Positions 24,601 through 32,887 of a DNA stretch of 64,000 bases are shown here, piece by piece; positions within the stretch are counted from its first letter, which is position 1; each line of letters opens with the position of its first letter. The notes under the pieces were generated by a model. That model was not told the origin of the DNA. It was given only the letters and a program-made list of their open reading frames with translations, and did no database searches. The DNA lies in contig NW_006499997.1 in NCBI RefSeq assembly GCF_000471905.2, positions 1,507,361-1,571,360 of the forward strand, given 5' to 3'. The DNA is from Amborella trichopoda (Eukaryota > Streptophyta > Magnoliopsida > Amborellales > Amborellaceae). Made by a program: the position numbers and the translations under genes.

Positions 24601-24908
24601 AATGTATTGTAACTGTTTATGATTGAGATTGATTTTTGCTAACAAAACCTCTATTTTGGGATGTCTACTGGACCGTATACTTATCTCTTTTATTTTTTTC
24701 GTTATTGCAGGATGATCTAGCAAATATTCAGAAGAAAAAAGAGGAGGAAAAGGTAATTGTCCATGGACTTGCAGATTCATTTTGTTGGAATTTTGGGAGA
24801 GAGAGTGATTTTACTTTTGTGTGGCAGGCACTCAAAGAGTTGAGGGCCAAGGCATCGCAGAAGGGAGCCTTTGGAGGTGCGGGGCTCAAGAAAAGCGGGA
24901 AGAAATGA
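10249..24908 (+). CDS. TMA7: TMA7, translation machinery-associated protein 7 (4 exons)
   Basis: TMA7 is a very small, conserved, highly basic cytosolic protein that associates with ribosomes; loss in yeast affects translation. The coding exons are 10249-10264, 10370-10425, 24711-24752 and 24828-24908. They add up to 64 codons plus stop, exactly the family's length. The product starts MSSKQGGKAKPLKQPKAEKK, continues through KKDYDEDDLANIQKKKEEEK, a charged helix, and ends GAFGGAGLKKSGKK, the diagnostic C-terminus. Exon phases fit: exon 1 ends after the first base of a Gly codon, and exons 2 and 3 end on codon boundaries. Introns are 105, 14285 and 75 nt. The start is fixed by the family N-terminus and a TATA box 108 bp upstream. 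Intron 2 is packed with transposable elements and has a weak donor (GTGCTC). The reading frame is intact, so the gene is probably functional. Confidence 0.95.
10370..10425 (+). CDS. TMA7: TMA7 coding exon 2
   Basis: 56 nt encode GGKAKPLKQPKAEKKDYDE. The acceptor is TTTGCAG at 10363-10369. The donor is GAG|GTGCTC, which lacks the usual A/G-A-G-T at positions +3 to +6. Confidence 0.93.
10938..11535 (-). mobile_element. RTE-type LINE 3' fragment in TMA7 intron 2
   Basis: On the minus strand this has the widely dispersed plant RTE LINE C-terminal region. Reading right to left, degenerate codons correspond to the stretch around an RMLRWM-like block (complement of CAACATCCTCAT at about 11281-11292) and end at the GGATCGGCT motif near 10940, which is the typical ending just before the 3' repeat tail. 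Frameshifts and stops are abundant. The parent protein would carry endonuclease and reverse transcriptase; only the post-RT tail is left here. 5' truncation is normal for LINE insertions. Confidence 0.75.
11536..12641. other. Intron 2 sequence without recognised element
   Basis: AT-rich, with small ORFs only (for example 12357-12554), none with a known motif. Probably old, decayed repeat sequence. Confidence 0.4.
12642..13012. repeat. (GA)n microsatellite enclosing an assembly gap
   Basis: A (GA)n tract runs to 12690, a gap of 296 N follows at 12700-12995, and (GA)n resumes at 12996-13012. The gap therefore lies inside or beside the GA repeat, and its true length is unknown. ORFs crossing it are meaningless. 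Confidence 0.9.
13112..13276 (-). mobile_element. tRNA-derived SINE (Au-like)
   Basis: The minus strand begins GGGCCGTCACTTGGTG, has a box-A-like region (TGTGACGGTAAAAGGCTC) and a box B CAGGTTCGAG, then the body AAGCCAAAGGTTAAG and CAAGACCCTACTTACGCGGG near the end. This layout matches plant Au-type SINEs, whose RNA is made by polymerase III from the internal A and B boxes and moved by a LINE partner. The 165-bp copy is nearly full length. Its two ends are complementary (GGGCCGT.ACTTGGTG), an unusual SINE feature. Confidence 0.75.
13277..15107. other. Intron 2 sequence with CT/GA tracts
   Basis: This holds a (CT)n tract at 13575-13600 flanked by C runs, and GA-rich sequence at 14830-15030. 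No gene is recognised. ORFs in this part follow the purine-rich composition. Confidence 0.45.
15108..15362. repeat. Inverted repeat with arms of about 63 and 89 bp
   Basis: The left arm (15108-15170) reads TGTAGCTTGAAAAGGTA and then AATCTTGGTCTCAATTGTTT. The right arm (about 15274-15362) is its complement, with extra bases in the middle (AAACAATTGAGACCAAGATT, then TACCTTTTCAGGCTACA). The loop is about 100 bp. The TTTACGTGGTAT part resembles the conserved block of copia LTRs, so the arms may be LTR pieces in opposite orientation. Confidence 0.65.
15402..15754 (+). mobile_element. RTE-type LINE 3' fragment
   Basis: The translation from 15405 begins MSVAEMRMLRWMSAKTRR and continues with GVVPIGDKMRESR, the conserved tail of plant RTE LINE reverse transcriptases. 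The end at 15730-15754 (GCCGATCTCAAATAGTTGGG) is the family's terminal motif. An internal stretch is rearranged (15540-15600) and frames are broken. It lies opposite in strand to the RTE copy at 10938-11535. Confidence 0.75.
15755..16080. other. Intron 2 spacer with short CT run
   Basis: Contains (CT)n at 15775-15796. No gene is seen. Confidence 0.4.
16081..16385. repeat. TG/CG-rich minisatellite, AAATGCATTAAATTTGGGGATTTGATG unit
   Basis: Four to five units pair TGGTAGCAAAATCC, TAAATGCATTAAATTT and GGGGATTTGATG with a variable (TG)n run. The 16142-16190 stretch is alternating purine-pyrimidine (TGTGCGCGCGCACGCGTGCG), which favours Z-DNA. Confidence 0.8.
16409..16602. repeat. 97-bp tandem duplication
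   Basis: GCATTAATCAGATCTATGGA starts at 16409 and again at 16506. Both copies run to GAGAGAAA..TGGAGTTGGTT with a few differences. Confidence 0.85.
16603..17689. other. Intron 2 sequence without recognised element
   Basis: Contains a CT/C-rich tract near 16938-16968 and several GAGAGAAA motifs. The 139-residue minus ORF at 16769-17188 has no recognisable domain and is biased by the CT tract, so it is not called. Confidence 0.4.
17690..20240. mobile_element. Element with about 600-bp terminal inverted repeats
   Basis: The left arm (about 17690-18300) and right arm (about 19640-20240) are inverted copies with moderate divergence. Matching blocks include GATGATCCGAGTAGA near 17855 against its complement TCTACTCGGATCATC near 20028; GAATTTAGCC near 17798 against GGCTAAATTC near 20090; and TTTTCTACTTCTTAGGGGTATTTTGG near 18020, whose complement lies near 19855. 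The internal 1.3 kb has only short ORFs with no transposase motif. Candidates are a non-autonomous MULE with long TIRs or two related LTRs in opposite orientation. Exact ends and target duplication were not resolved. Confidence 0.65.
18059..18075 (+). repeat. G17 homopolymer
   Basis: Seventeen consecutive G follow a T run inside the left arm of the long-TIR element. The corresponding place in the right arm has only short C runs (about 19828-19836), so the tract expanded after the arms separated, or its length is a sequencing error. Confidence 0.9.
20241..22493. other. Intron 2 sequence without recognised element
   Basis: No coding or terminal-repeat signal strong enough to name. Small ORFs (for example 20215-20466 and 21565-21792) lack family motifs. 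Confidence 0.4.
22494..22536 (-). mobile_element. RTE LINE 3'-end remnant
   Basis: GATCATCATCATCATCC followed by AAGCCTTACCCCAATGATTTGGGGTC is the complement of the RTE 3' terminus and its (GAT)n tail. Only the last approximately 40 bp are present, an extreme 5' truncation. Confidence 0.7.
22537..23271. other. Intron 2 spacer
   Basis: No gene recognised. A short tandem GGCATGTTTGCT doublet lies near 23150. Confidence 0.4.
23281..23653. mobile_element. Mutator-type MITE (373 bp)
   Basis: The left end GGGTGTGGTTTGTATGGGGT is followed by TGAGGCCCTAAACA. The right end, complemented, reads GGAAAAAGTTCATATAAGG followed by the same TGAGGCCCTAAACA. It is flanked by 9-bp near-identical repeats (TTCAAACTA at 23272-23280, GTCAAACTA at 23654-23662), the target-duplication size of Mutator elements. 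It has no ORF. A sister copy of nearly the same length lies at 51282-51665. Confidence 0.75.
23702..23769. repeat. Triplicated AGTTTTCATGCATTTTTTT
   Basis: Three consecutive units of about 22-25 bp are separated by CCT-type spacers. The rest of 23663-24710 shows only purine-rich runs (24225-24262) and no gene. Confidence 0.8.
24711..24752 (+). CDS. TMA7: TMA7 coding exon 3
   Basis: 42 nt encode DDLANIQKKKEEEK. The acceptor is GTTATTGCAG and the donor GTAATT at 24753. Confidence 0.95.
24753..24827 (+). other. TMA7: TMA7 intron 3 (75 nt, stop-free)
   Basis: The intron has GTAATT..GTGGCAG borders. Its length is a multiple of three and its frame is open, so retention would insert 25 residues (starting VIVHGLADSF) without ending translation. 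It is near the lower size limit for plant introns. Confidence 0.9.
24828..24908 (+). CDS. TMA7: TMA7 coding exon 4
   Basis: 81 nt encode the C-terminal 26 residues (ALKELRAKASQKG and on to LKKSGKK) and the TGA at 24906-24908. The 3' UTR follows; no single polyadenylation signal can be singled out. Confidence 0.95.
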   Translation, partial: ALKELRAKASQKGAFGGAGLKKSGKK

Positions 24909-25040
24909 GTATGGAGCGCGCTTGTGCCCAGCCGAAGCAATGAGTATCTTGTAATTCTGTCATGGAAGTGCTTTCCTTCCATGTTCAGAGTAAATTCAAT
25001 GCTAAACACTACCACATTTGCATATATAGCTTTGGTTTGG

Positions 25041-25134
25041 TCGGGATGGTTAGGCCTGCTTTTAAAGACATGGTCTGATGTGTGATAGGGATGGTTAGGC
25101 CCGCTTTTAAAGACATGGTCTGATTTGTGATAGG
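25041..25134. repeat. Tandem duplication (about 48 bp) downstream of TMA7
   Basis: Two copies of GGGATGGTTAGGCC.GCTTTTAAAGACATGGTCTGAT.TGTGATAGG lie just past the TMA7 stop, possibly within or beside its 3' end. Confidence 0.85.
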
Positions 25135-25573
25135 TATCTATCTACACATTTGGATGATAATTTTATTGTGGTTGCTAAGGTTCGCCCTTTTTCGTTTTTC
25201 TTTTTATGGTTTAAACGCTGGAAGTGTATCTCAGTGCTTGTTCGTCTTCTATTGATTTTGAGTTTCATAATAAATCGGATGGGACTATTTTAGCCCTTTA
25301 AGTCTCCAAATGGGTGACAGTTATGTAAATTAAAAAAAAGAAAGATGACCAAATAGCCTTTCAAAGACGTGAGATGGGATCCACTAGCTTAAAAAGAGGT
25401 GGTAGAAGTGCTGATCAAGGCGATAAAGACATTCAAATGACAATTAAAGGGGATATTTGGAAAATAAATTCTACCTTTAAGGATGGTGCAGAGATCACCT
25501 TTGGGGACATAGTTGTCCCTATTAATTAAGTATCATGTGGGGTTAACATTTATCAATTGCTTGAGTTGGGGGT

Positions 25574-26250
25574 TTGGTTAGCATTGGTGGTTTAATTTTT
25601 AATATAAGGGAGGTCTTTCGGTGTATTAAAGGACATGAACGTGCTGTTGGAAAATATGCTTTGGGAGGTAGGAAGAGAGATATGACCTTCTCTCTAGAAG
25701 AAATAGTGGTTGTTTTGTTCTTTCTACTCAAACTTTATAAGATTATTGTTACAGTGCTTGCGGCTACTTGGTGGAAGAGCATGGAAATGTTTTTGCCTTT
25801 TAGAAGGGCTGCTCGAAGGAGGCTGATACGGGGTCCTTGGGTCATCGAAGAAGGGGTGGGGGATGACATTGTACCAATCCAAATGCTTTCGGCGGCTGAT
25901 CTTTTGCTTTCTCTTCAAGGGTCGAGGATAGTAACTCAGAAGATGAAGTTAAGCTTCTGTCGCCTGCAATGCCTTTGGGGTTGGGCAATTGTAAGCTTTT
26001 GCTTCCATTGCTTGGGGGTTTCGGGGGGGGGGGGGGGGAGATCAAGAAGATAAAGGTATGCTTTATATTGTGGATGGCGATGGGGCAGGTGGTGAAGCTG
26101 TTGATGAGGGAGCTGTTGGTGATGGTTTGGCAGAGGTGCAACCACGGTTAATTGACGGGGTAGATGAAGATAGGGAAGAGGGGGAGATCGTAGCGGGTGG
26201 AAACTTAGAGGGTGTTATTGATGTTGAAGTAGATGTTAATTGAAAGGGTG
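25574..26250 (+). pseudogene. LINE ORF1 (gag-like) remnant
   Basis: A 159-residue frame from 25574 and later frames give acidic and basic stretches with no intact zinc knuckle. Position upstream of the endonuclease is the main evidence. A G16 run at 26023-26038 breaks or shifts the frame and is a likely slippage or base-call artefact. Confidence 0.5.
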
Positions 26251-26644
26251 TTCCAATTGGGGTACTTGATGATAATTTGGAAGAAATCTTTGTAATGTGG
26301 GATGATATTGGATTGGGGTCCAATGTTCCCATTGCTCAGGTTTTAGAAGTGATTAAAGAGAGGATTAAGAAGGCTAAAGAGAGTTGTAAACAGAAAGCTG
26401 AGATGGGTGTGGGCAAGGAAGTTAATGATGTGGGGGAAGTCTCATCTGGTGGTGGACGGATTGTTACAACTTTGATTAGATTCTTGCTTCGGTTGGTGGC
26501 CAGGTATGAGCCTCAACCAAAGAAGCTTGTTATTGCTAATAATGAGAGGCAAAGATGCAATCGAGGTGACTGAGTCCAGCTCTTCCTCCGCTAGCTTTGA
26601 TGGTGGTTTTGGTCCCGTCAGGATATGTTCCTCATCACATTTTA

Positions 26645-27008
26645 ATGAAGATATGTAGTTCGAATGTTAGAGGTCTTGGTAGTGGATGGGTTTGTCTGGA
26701 TGTGCTGCAATGTCTATGGACCAAATGCGAATGAATTAAAAGAAGATTTTTTATATATTTTATCCAATTTGATTGCTGATGTGGATATGCTGTTTTGTAT
26801 TGGTGGTGATTTTAGCATGATTAGATGGCTAGCTGAAATTTCATCTTCTACTTCTCTTAATTTATCTATGAGGTTATTTAATCAATTCATTTTTCAGCAT
26901 CAGTTTATTGACTTACCTGTTAGTGGGGCATATTATACTTGGTTGAATAATAGCATCGACAATCTGATTCAAAGTAAGATTGATCGCTTTCTGATCTCTA
27001 ATGAATGA
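26645..27008 (+). pseudogene. LINE ORF2 endonuclease remnant (APE type)
   Basis: It starts MKICSSNVRGLG, the usual L1 endonuclease opening. It jumps after about 12 residues to CCNVYGPN, so roughly 70-80 residues of the fold are missing. Then CIGGDFSMIRW (the GGDFN motif with Asn changed to Ser) and SKIDRFLIS at the end follow. The domain nicks target DNA in active elements; the deletion makes this one inactive. Confidence 0.8.
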
Positions 27009-27564
27009 GGAGCAACATTTTATGTTGGCTCATGTTGTGGCTTTTACTAAGCTCTCTTCAGATCAAATCCCATTATGTTGACATACTGAGAACTGTCATT
27101 TTGGTCCTAAACCATTTCAGTTAGACTTGGTTTGGTTAGATGCAAAGGAGGTTGTTGAAATTATTAAGCACACATGGTAAAATTCTATTATTTTGGAGTG
27201 CTATGGCTTTCACGTGCATAAAAATTTGATTAGTATCAAGCATAAGTTCCTTCAATGAAAAGAAGAGACGAAGTTCCAAATTTAAAAAGGATTCAGAAGA
27301 TCATGTTAGATTTGGAGTAGAAGTTCAGATTCAAAATGAGTGTAATTTTACAACTGGTCTTAGAGAGGAGGTGGGCTTGCTAAGTTCTCTTCATGAGACG
27401 CTGAGATCAAAAGGAATATATTGGCGGAAAAGATCTACAGTGAAATATTTAAGACAAAGTGATTTGAACACAAAATATTTTCATGCAAATGTCAATTCTA
27501 GGAGAGGACAAAATGATATTTCAGGAGTTCGATTTGAATGGGTGGTTGATGGTGATAAAGACAC

Positions 27565-28647
27565 ATGAGAGATGAAATTTGTCAGCCATTTTCAGAATTT
27601 ATTTACCAAGGATATGGCTTTGCTCCTACATTGCATGGGTTGAATTTTCAAAGGTTGTCGTTGGAGGAGGCTAGATTGTTGGAAGGATGGGTATCTGAGG
27701 AGGAGGTGAAGCGAGTTGTTTTGCTTTGCCGGGATATAAGGCTCCAGGACCTGATGGATTTCCTCTTAGGTTTTTTTCAAATATTCTGGGATGTTATGAA
27801 AATGGACTTGATGATGATGGTAAATGAGGTTTTAGAAATGAGTGTTGTCAATAAAGCAATAAATTCAACATATATAGCGTTCATTCCGAAAAGTGGCTCT
27901 ATCTCAAGGATATCGGATATTCGCCCTATTAGCTTGTTAACAAGCATGTATAAAATTTTTGCTAAGACACTGGCTGAAAGATTGAAGAATGTGTTGAATA
28001 GAGTTGTGGTGCGTCCACAATCATCGTTTATTCAAGGGAGAGATATTATTGATGGGGTTCTCATTGCTCATGAATGTATTTATTCAATCAATTTATTGGG
28101 GGAACCTGGTGTTTTGTTAAAGTTGGATTTGGAGAAGGCATATGATGGGGTGAACTGGGATGTGCTTTTAGAAGTAATGAGATGCATAGGTTTTGGGGAA
28201 AAGTGGTGCGGATGGATAACGTGTTGTTTAGTGAGTACCTATTTTTTTATTCTGGTGGAAAGAAGCCCAAAAGGCTTTTTTAAAGCCTTGAGGGGGTTGA
28301 GACAAGGTGATCCCTTGTCCCATTTTCTTTTTACTATAATGGGAGAGGCTTTTAGCCGTAGCATTGGAAATGTGGTAAACAAGGGCCGGTTTAAGGGGTT
28401 TAAGGTCTCAGCTAAATAATCAACAGATTCTTACCTTCAGTATGCTGATGATTTGCTTCTCTTTTATTATGTATCTGTAGAACAGATTATGAATATTGGA
28501 AGAATGCTTTTGTGCTGTGAAGTGGGATTAGGTCTCAAGGTGAATTTTGAGAAGACTTCTATTATTGGTGTGACATGTGAGAATGAGATCGTGAACCAAT
28601 TATTTAATGTTTTGGGGTGTAAAGTGGAAGCATTTCCCATTAGGTAA
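27565..28647 (+). pseudogene. LINE ORF2 reverse transcriptase remnant
   Basis: One reading frame runs from 27565 to 28647 with a single in-frame TAA at 28417-28419. Motifs in order are FIPKSG, DIRPISLLTSMYKIFAK, RPQSSFIQGRDIIDG, LLKLDLEKAYDGVNWDVL (first catalytic Asp), LRGLRQGDPLS and, after the stop, YLQYADDLLLF at about 28432-28464 with the catalytic YADD. All catalytic Asp residues are kept, so decay of this domain is recent compared with the endonuclease. It made DNA copies of the element's RNA at the nicked target. Confidence 0.9.
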
Positions 28648-30030
28648 TGGCTTGCCAATCTCAGACTGTCGGTTTGGGATCCTGTGATTGAAAGCATGCA
28701 TGCCAAATTAGATTTTTGGAAGTAAAAAATCTATCTCTTGGTAGCAAGACGGTCCTTATTAAGGCTCCACTCTCTAATTTACCTGTGTTTCAAATGTCTC
28801 TGCGGTCTCAAAGGTTATTGAAAGACTGATGAGAAACTTCCTTTGGGGATCAGATGAGGGAAGAAGTACCACTTGGTGAGTTGGGACAGAGTGTGTACAC
28901 CGGTCCCTGAAGGAGGCCTTGGAGTTAGGAGAGTAAAATATGCTAATTATGCTTGGAGATCTATGGATGGTGAGGAGGCTCTATGGAAAGTGGTTATTAA
29001 GGATAAATATGGAAAGAATAGAGATAGCTTGTGGTTGGAGAATAATAAGAGTTCGATGTTGCAGTCAAGGGTTTGGAAAGATGTTATGTAGAATAGAGTT
29101 CATGTTGAGTTGTTCAAGATGGGCAGTGGGGGATGGTCTTAGGACTCCATTCTGGCACGGGAAATGGATTGGGGAGACTCCGTTAAGGTATTCTTTTCCT
29201 TTGATCTACAATGCATCATCTAACCCTAGGGCTAAAGTAGGTGAGGTATAGTGCAGAAAGAGGGGAATTTGGGATATAAAGTGTGCGTATAATAGGGTTA
29301 ATGATGAATTTATCTTGCAGATGGAAGAGTTACTTAGACTGCTGAAAAATGTGAAGTTACATCAAGACTTTTTTGATGACTTGGTGTGGGAGGTTGAAAG
29401 TGATGGGGTCTTTTATGTGAAATCAGCATATAATCTTCCATTCTATGATAGGATAAGGTGGAATAAGGACTCGTTGCGCAAAATATGGTATTGGAGGATT
29501 CTACAAAAAGTGAACGTGTTTCTTTGGGTGTTATTTCAAAGGAAGTACCTGACAGTTGATAAGCTTATGAAGTGAGGGAGTATAATGACAAATATTTGTA
29601 TGTTATGCAAGGAGTGTGATGAAAGTGGTGACAACTTATTCTTATAGTGCCCGTTTACTTATGATATATGGAGCTAATTTCTTCAAATTATTGGAATTGA
29701 AGAACCATTGCCCCAAAGCTGCATCAATATTATTGAATATATGTTTTTTGATGGACTGCCAAAGGTTGGAAAATTGATCTTCATGATTGGAAGGGCAACA
29801 GTCCTTTGGGAGATCTGGTTGAAAGGAATAGAGGGGTGTTTGCGAGGTTGGTAATGGAAAGGGATTTGTTGAAGAAGAGAATTCAGCATACAATTTGGAG
29901 TTAGTTCTTTATTAAGAAGGAACGTTTTGGGGTTTCGAAGGTTGACATGGAAGTGAACGTGAGGAATTTAATGATGCAAAACGTGATGAAGGTGAGACAC
30001 ATGGGAAGATAGATTGCTCCTGGATTAGGA
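28648..30030 (+). pseudogene. LINE ORF2 C-terminal zinc-finger region remnant
   Basis: Fragments in several frames match the region after plant L1 RT: VSWDRVCTPVPEGGLGVRR near 28873, KIWYWRILQKVNVFLWVLF near 29480, then CMLCKECDESGDNLFL with spaced Cys near 29600. Stops at 29089, 29573 and 29646 and frame changes break it. Confidence 0.75.
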
Positions 30031-30440
30031 AGTATAAAACTAAATTGTGATGGGAGCTCCTTAGGGAATCCGGGGATAACAGGCTTTGGAGGTGTGGTAA
30101 GGAATCACCTTGGACAATGTATTTTCTACATTGCAGATCCGTGTGGTATAAAAACAACCAATGAAGCGGAACTGATTGCGCTGCTAACGAGGCTCAAAAC
30201 TTTAAATGATAGAGGCTTCCACGAAGGACGTGTGATAGAATGTGATTTCCTAAATGTTGTTAATTGGTGTAATTGTGTCTTTAGACCTCATTGGAAGTAG
30301 GTAGGAATGGATGGAAGTAATGGAGTTGAACCGGGATATGACTGTGACCTTTCACCATATTTATAAAGATGGAAATGAAATCGCGGTTGCTTTAGCCAAG
30401 AGAGGAGGTGTGATGCAAGATTTGGTTGTTTTGGATGTTT
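30031..30440 (+). pseudogene. LINE RNase H domain remnant
   Basis: IKLNCDGSSLGNPG contains the first catalytic Asp of the plant L1 RNase H-like domain, followed by GFGGVVRNHLG and TNEAELIALL with the catalytic Glu. The frame ends at 30300. Downstream sequence holds further degenerate RNase H codons before the A-tail. Confidence 0.8.
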
Positions 30441-30502
30441 AGATTACTTGATTGTATCTTTTGATTAATAAGATGATGGAATATTGTCAAAAAAACAAAA
30501 AA

Positions 30503-31037
30503 TCGTCTTTTACTCCTCTAAAACCTTTTGCCACCAATCTTGCCCTATATATTTCAAGGTTGTCATCAAGCCCCTTCTTTATCTTGAACACCCATTTAAA
30601 ACCAATGGTCCTTCTACCTTTTAGTAGTTCTACCAAACCTAAGTTTTGTTTATTTGAAGGGCTAATATCTCATCTTCCATAGCTCTTTTCCAATGCTTTG
30701 TACCATTGCTATCAATGGCTTCACAAAATGATGTCGGCTCTTCATTTTCAGCTATCAAAGCATGCAAAGTATTTGGATCTACATAATCTTTGTGCCACTC
30801 GGGTGCATGAGTTTCTCTAGTAGAACGCCAATGTGCCAAATGCACAACCTCATCATAATGGCCATGTGGTTCTTTATCTTGACTTCCTAATTCTTCATGC
30901 TCTTCACTATGATCAATGGGTATGTTCTCATAAGGCATAGTTGTACTTGGTGGAAGTGTTTCCGGGTTGCCTTGAAATTCTTGGCTCTCTTGTTGCACTT
31001 CTTGACCATTGTCATTTATCATCATCCCCTTTGTCAA
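30503..31037 (-). pseudogene. Copia integrase tail and RT N-terminus
   Basis: The frame at 31037-30639 contains EPTSFCEAIDSNGTKHWKRA, the linker just before copia RT. A frame change is followed by GFKWVFKIKKG and YRARLVAKGF (about 30625-30530), the conserved start of copia reverse transcriptase. The coding sequence then meets the LINE tail. Confidence 0.85.
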
Positions 31038-31333
31038 ACCTTGGATTCATCAAAATACACATCACGGCTAGTAATTATTTTTTGGATACTTGGATCCCAT
31101 AACCAGTACCCCTTCACACCCTTGCTATAACCCACAAAGATGCACTTCTTTGACCTTGGATCAAATTTTTTCCTTTGATAACTTGAAATAAGTGCATATG
31201 TACCACAACCAAAAAAATTTAAATCGGAATAGTCACTTGGAGTTCCATATCATACCTCATTAGGAGTTTTGCTTCCTAATGCTACCGAAGGTGATTGGTT
31301 GATAGGATAACAAGTCATTGATACGGCTTCTGC

Positions 31334-31700
31334 TCATCGTTCTTGTTCTAGGCTGGCATTGCTTAACATGCACCTCACACGCTCCATCAAAGTGTGATTC
31401 AAGCTCCCATCGATACCATTTTGTTGAGGATTGTAGGCATTTGTGTAATGCCCTATTAATTCCCTCGGCCTTGCAAAATTTTCGAACTCCTTTGATACAA
31501 ACTCTCCACCATTATCGGTCAGAAGAAATGTGATGTAATGCCCCATAAATTTTTCAACTTTAGTTTTAAAATTCTTGAATGCACAAAACACATCACTTTT
31601 AGACTTGAGCGTTTTGATCCATACCTTTCTTGAGAAGTCATCAACAAATGAAACAAAATCTAATGCACCGCCATAAGATGTAGTTGGTGAAAGCCCCTAT
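31334..31700 (-). pseudogene. Copia integrase core fragment
   Basis: The translation contains FLLTDNGGEFVSKEF, with the second catalytic Asp, then YNPQQNGIDGSLNHTLMERV. The family has an invariant Glu after NG(V/I)AE; here the segment reads NGIDGSLN, so the catalytic Glu position appears altered. Short flanking frames extend it. Integrase would insert element DNA into the genome. Confidence 0.85.
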
Positions 31701-31888
31701 ACATCCGAGTGAATATAATCAAGTTTGTACTTGCTTGTATGATTCCCAGCCTTGAAAGGTTATCCATGTTGTTTCCCATATACACAATGCTTACAAAATT
31801 CAAATCTATCAATTTTAAGTGTAGTAATAAAATTCATCTTGATTAAAACCTCCATACCCTTATCACTCTTATGCCCCAATCTTCTATG

Positions 31889-32270
31889 TCATAGGCAAAA
31901 TGGAACTTCCTCAACTTCGACCACAGAATTCACTTCATCATTTATTATCATGCTTCTCAATAACTTGTATAAGCTCCCAACCAGGCTTTCTTTCATCACA
32001 ATTAGAGCCCCTTTTGATACTTTGATTACTCCACCTTGACCGATGAACTTATAACCTTTCGAATCTAGAGAAGAGAGGAAAATCAAGCTCTTTTGTAGTT
32101 CCAACACATGCCCAATATCTTTAATTGCTCGAATAGTCCTATCAAACATCCCTAAGCGAACTGAACCCATTCCAACCACCTTGCTAGTGGAATTATTTTA
32201 CATGGATACCGATCCTCCTTCACATGACTCATATGTGTCAAACCATGATCGATGTGGGCACATGTGATGG
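31889..32270 (-). pseudogene. Copia protease to gag-pre-integrase region remnant
   Basis: The frame from 32179 reads GSVRLGMFDRTIRAIKDIGH, typical of the stretch between protease and integrase in copia polyproteins. The upstream part (32200-32300) has GVTHHMCPH-like codons in the position of the protease region, broken by stops. Confidence 0.65.
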
Positions 32271-32386
32271 GTGACTCCACTATCAAGTATCTAATTTTGA
32301 TAGAATATTGAAATATATGTCACCATCAATACTTCATCTTCATTGAACCCGGATGTAGCCTCTTCGACTTGATTTGCTTAATTTTT

Positions 32387-32887
32387 TTATCCACTTGGCT
32401 TTTCACCTCTCGCATTAGGAGCTTTGAAAGAATTCACTCCATTTCTTTTGAAACAATTTTTCCTTATATGACCGGGCTTCCCACAATACCAACACACATA
32501 CTTGTTATTAGGCCCTCTAGATTTTGATCTAAATATTGAATGACTTCTTGAATGATTCATCGATGAATCACCTCGTTCATTTGATCGACCTCTTACCACA
32601 AGAGCTTCCGTCTTCGATTCTACCAAACTTCCCAAATATGCTTTCTTTTGAAGTTCATCGACAAGTAAGGCACTACACGCCGAGCCCAAATCAAGAGAAT
32701 CATCTTTACTGCAACTCAATGTAGGAACAAAGTTATCATAGGATTTTGGCAATGAACAAAGCAAGGTGACCACTTTATCTTCATCATCCATTCTCACACC
32801 AATACTCTCAAGTTGACAAATGAGGTTATTAAACTTATTCAAGTGTTGCGACACATTTACACCTTCTTTCATTCTCAAGGAATACAA
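32387..32887 (-). pseudogene. Copia gag with zinc knuckle
   Basis: The 166-residue frame has the copia Gag helix region (VSQHLNKFNNLICQLESIGV, then LLCSLPKSYDNFV) and ends with a CCHC knuckle CWYCGKPGHIRKNC, which binds element RNA. Sequence to the right (32888-33240) codes for the N-terminal part in broken frames. The knuckle is intact. Confidence 0.85.

Larger units (their letters stand above)
10426..24710 (+). other. TMA7: TMA7 intron 2 (14285 nt, TE-filled)
   Basis: The intron starts GTGCTC and ends TTATTGCAG. It contains, in order, an RTE LINE piece (-), a GA microsatellite with an assembly gap, a SINE (-), an inverted repeat, an RTE LINE piece (+), TG-rich minisatellites, a long-TIR element, an RTE tail (-) and a Mutator-type MITE. 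The intron is about 70 times longer than the coding sequence. Confidence 0.9.
25340..30502 (+). mobile_element. L1-type LINE, nearly full length but degraded
   Basis: The domains follow plant L1 order: an ORF1 remnant (25574-26250), endonuclease from 26645, reverse transcriptase (27565-28647), a zinc-finger region (near 29490-29680), an RNase H domain (30031-30300) and an A-rich tail at 30489-30502. Stops and frameshifts occur throughout, and the endonuclease has an internal deletion, so the copy is dead. The 5' end is placed where Gag-like sequence begins and is uncertain; the A-rich AAAAAAAAGAAAG at 25331 may be outside it. The A-tail abuts the copia element on the right, with no duplication recognised. 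Confidence 0.85.

Noticed and set aside
25724..26332. Minus-strand proline/serine-rich ORFs opposite the LINE ORF1
   Set aside because: They are the complement of the Gly/Asp/Glu-rich LINE sequence and G16 run, with no splice or promoter support.
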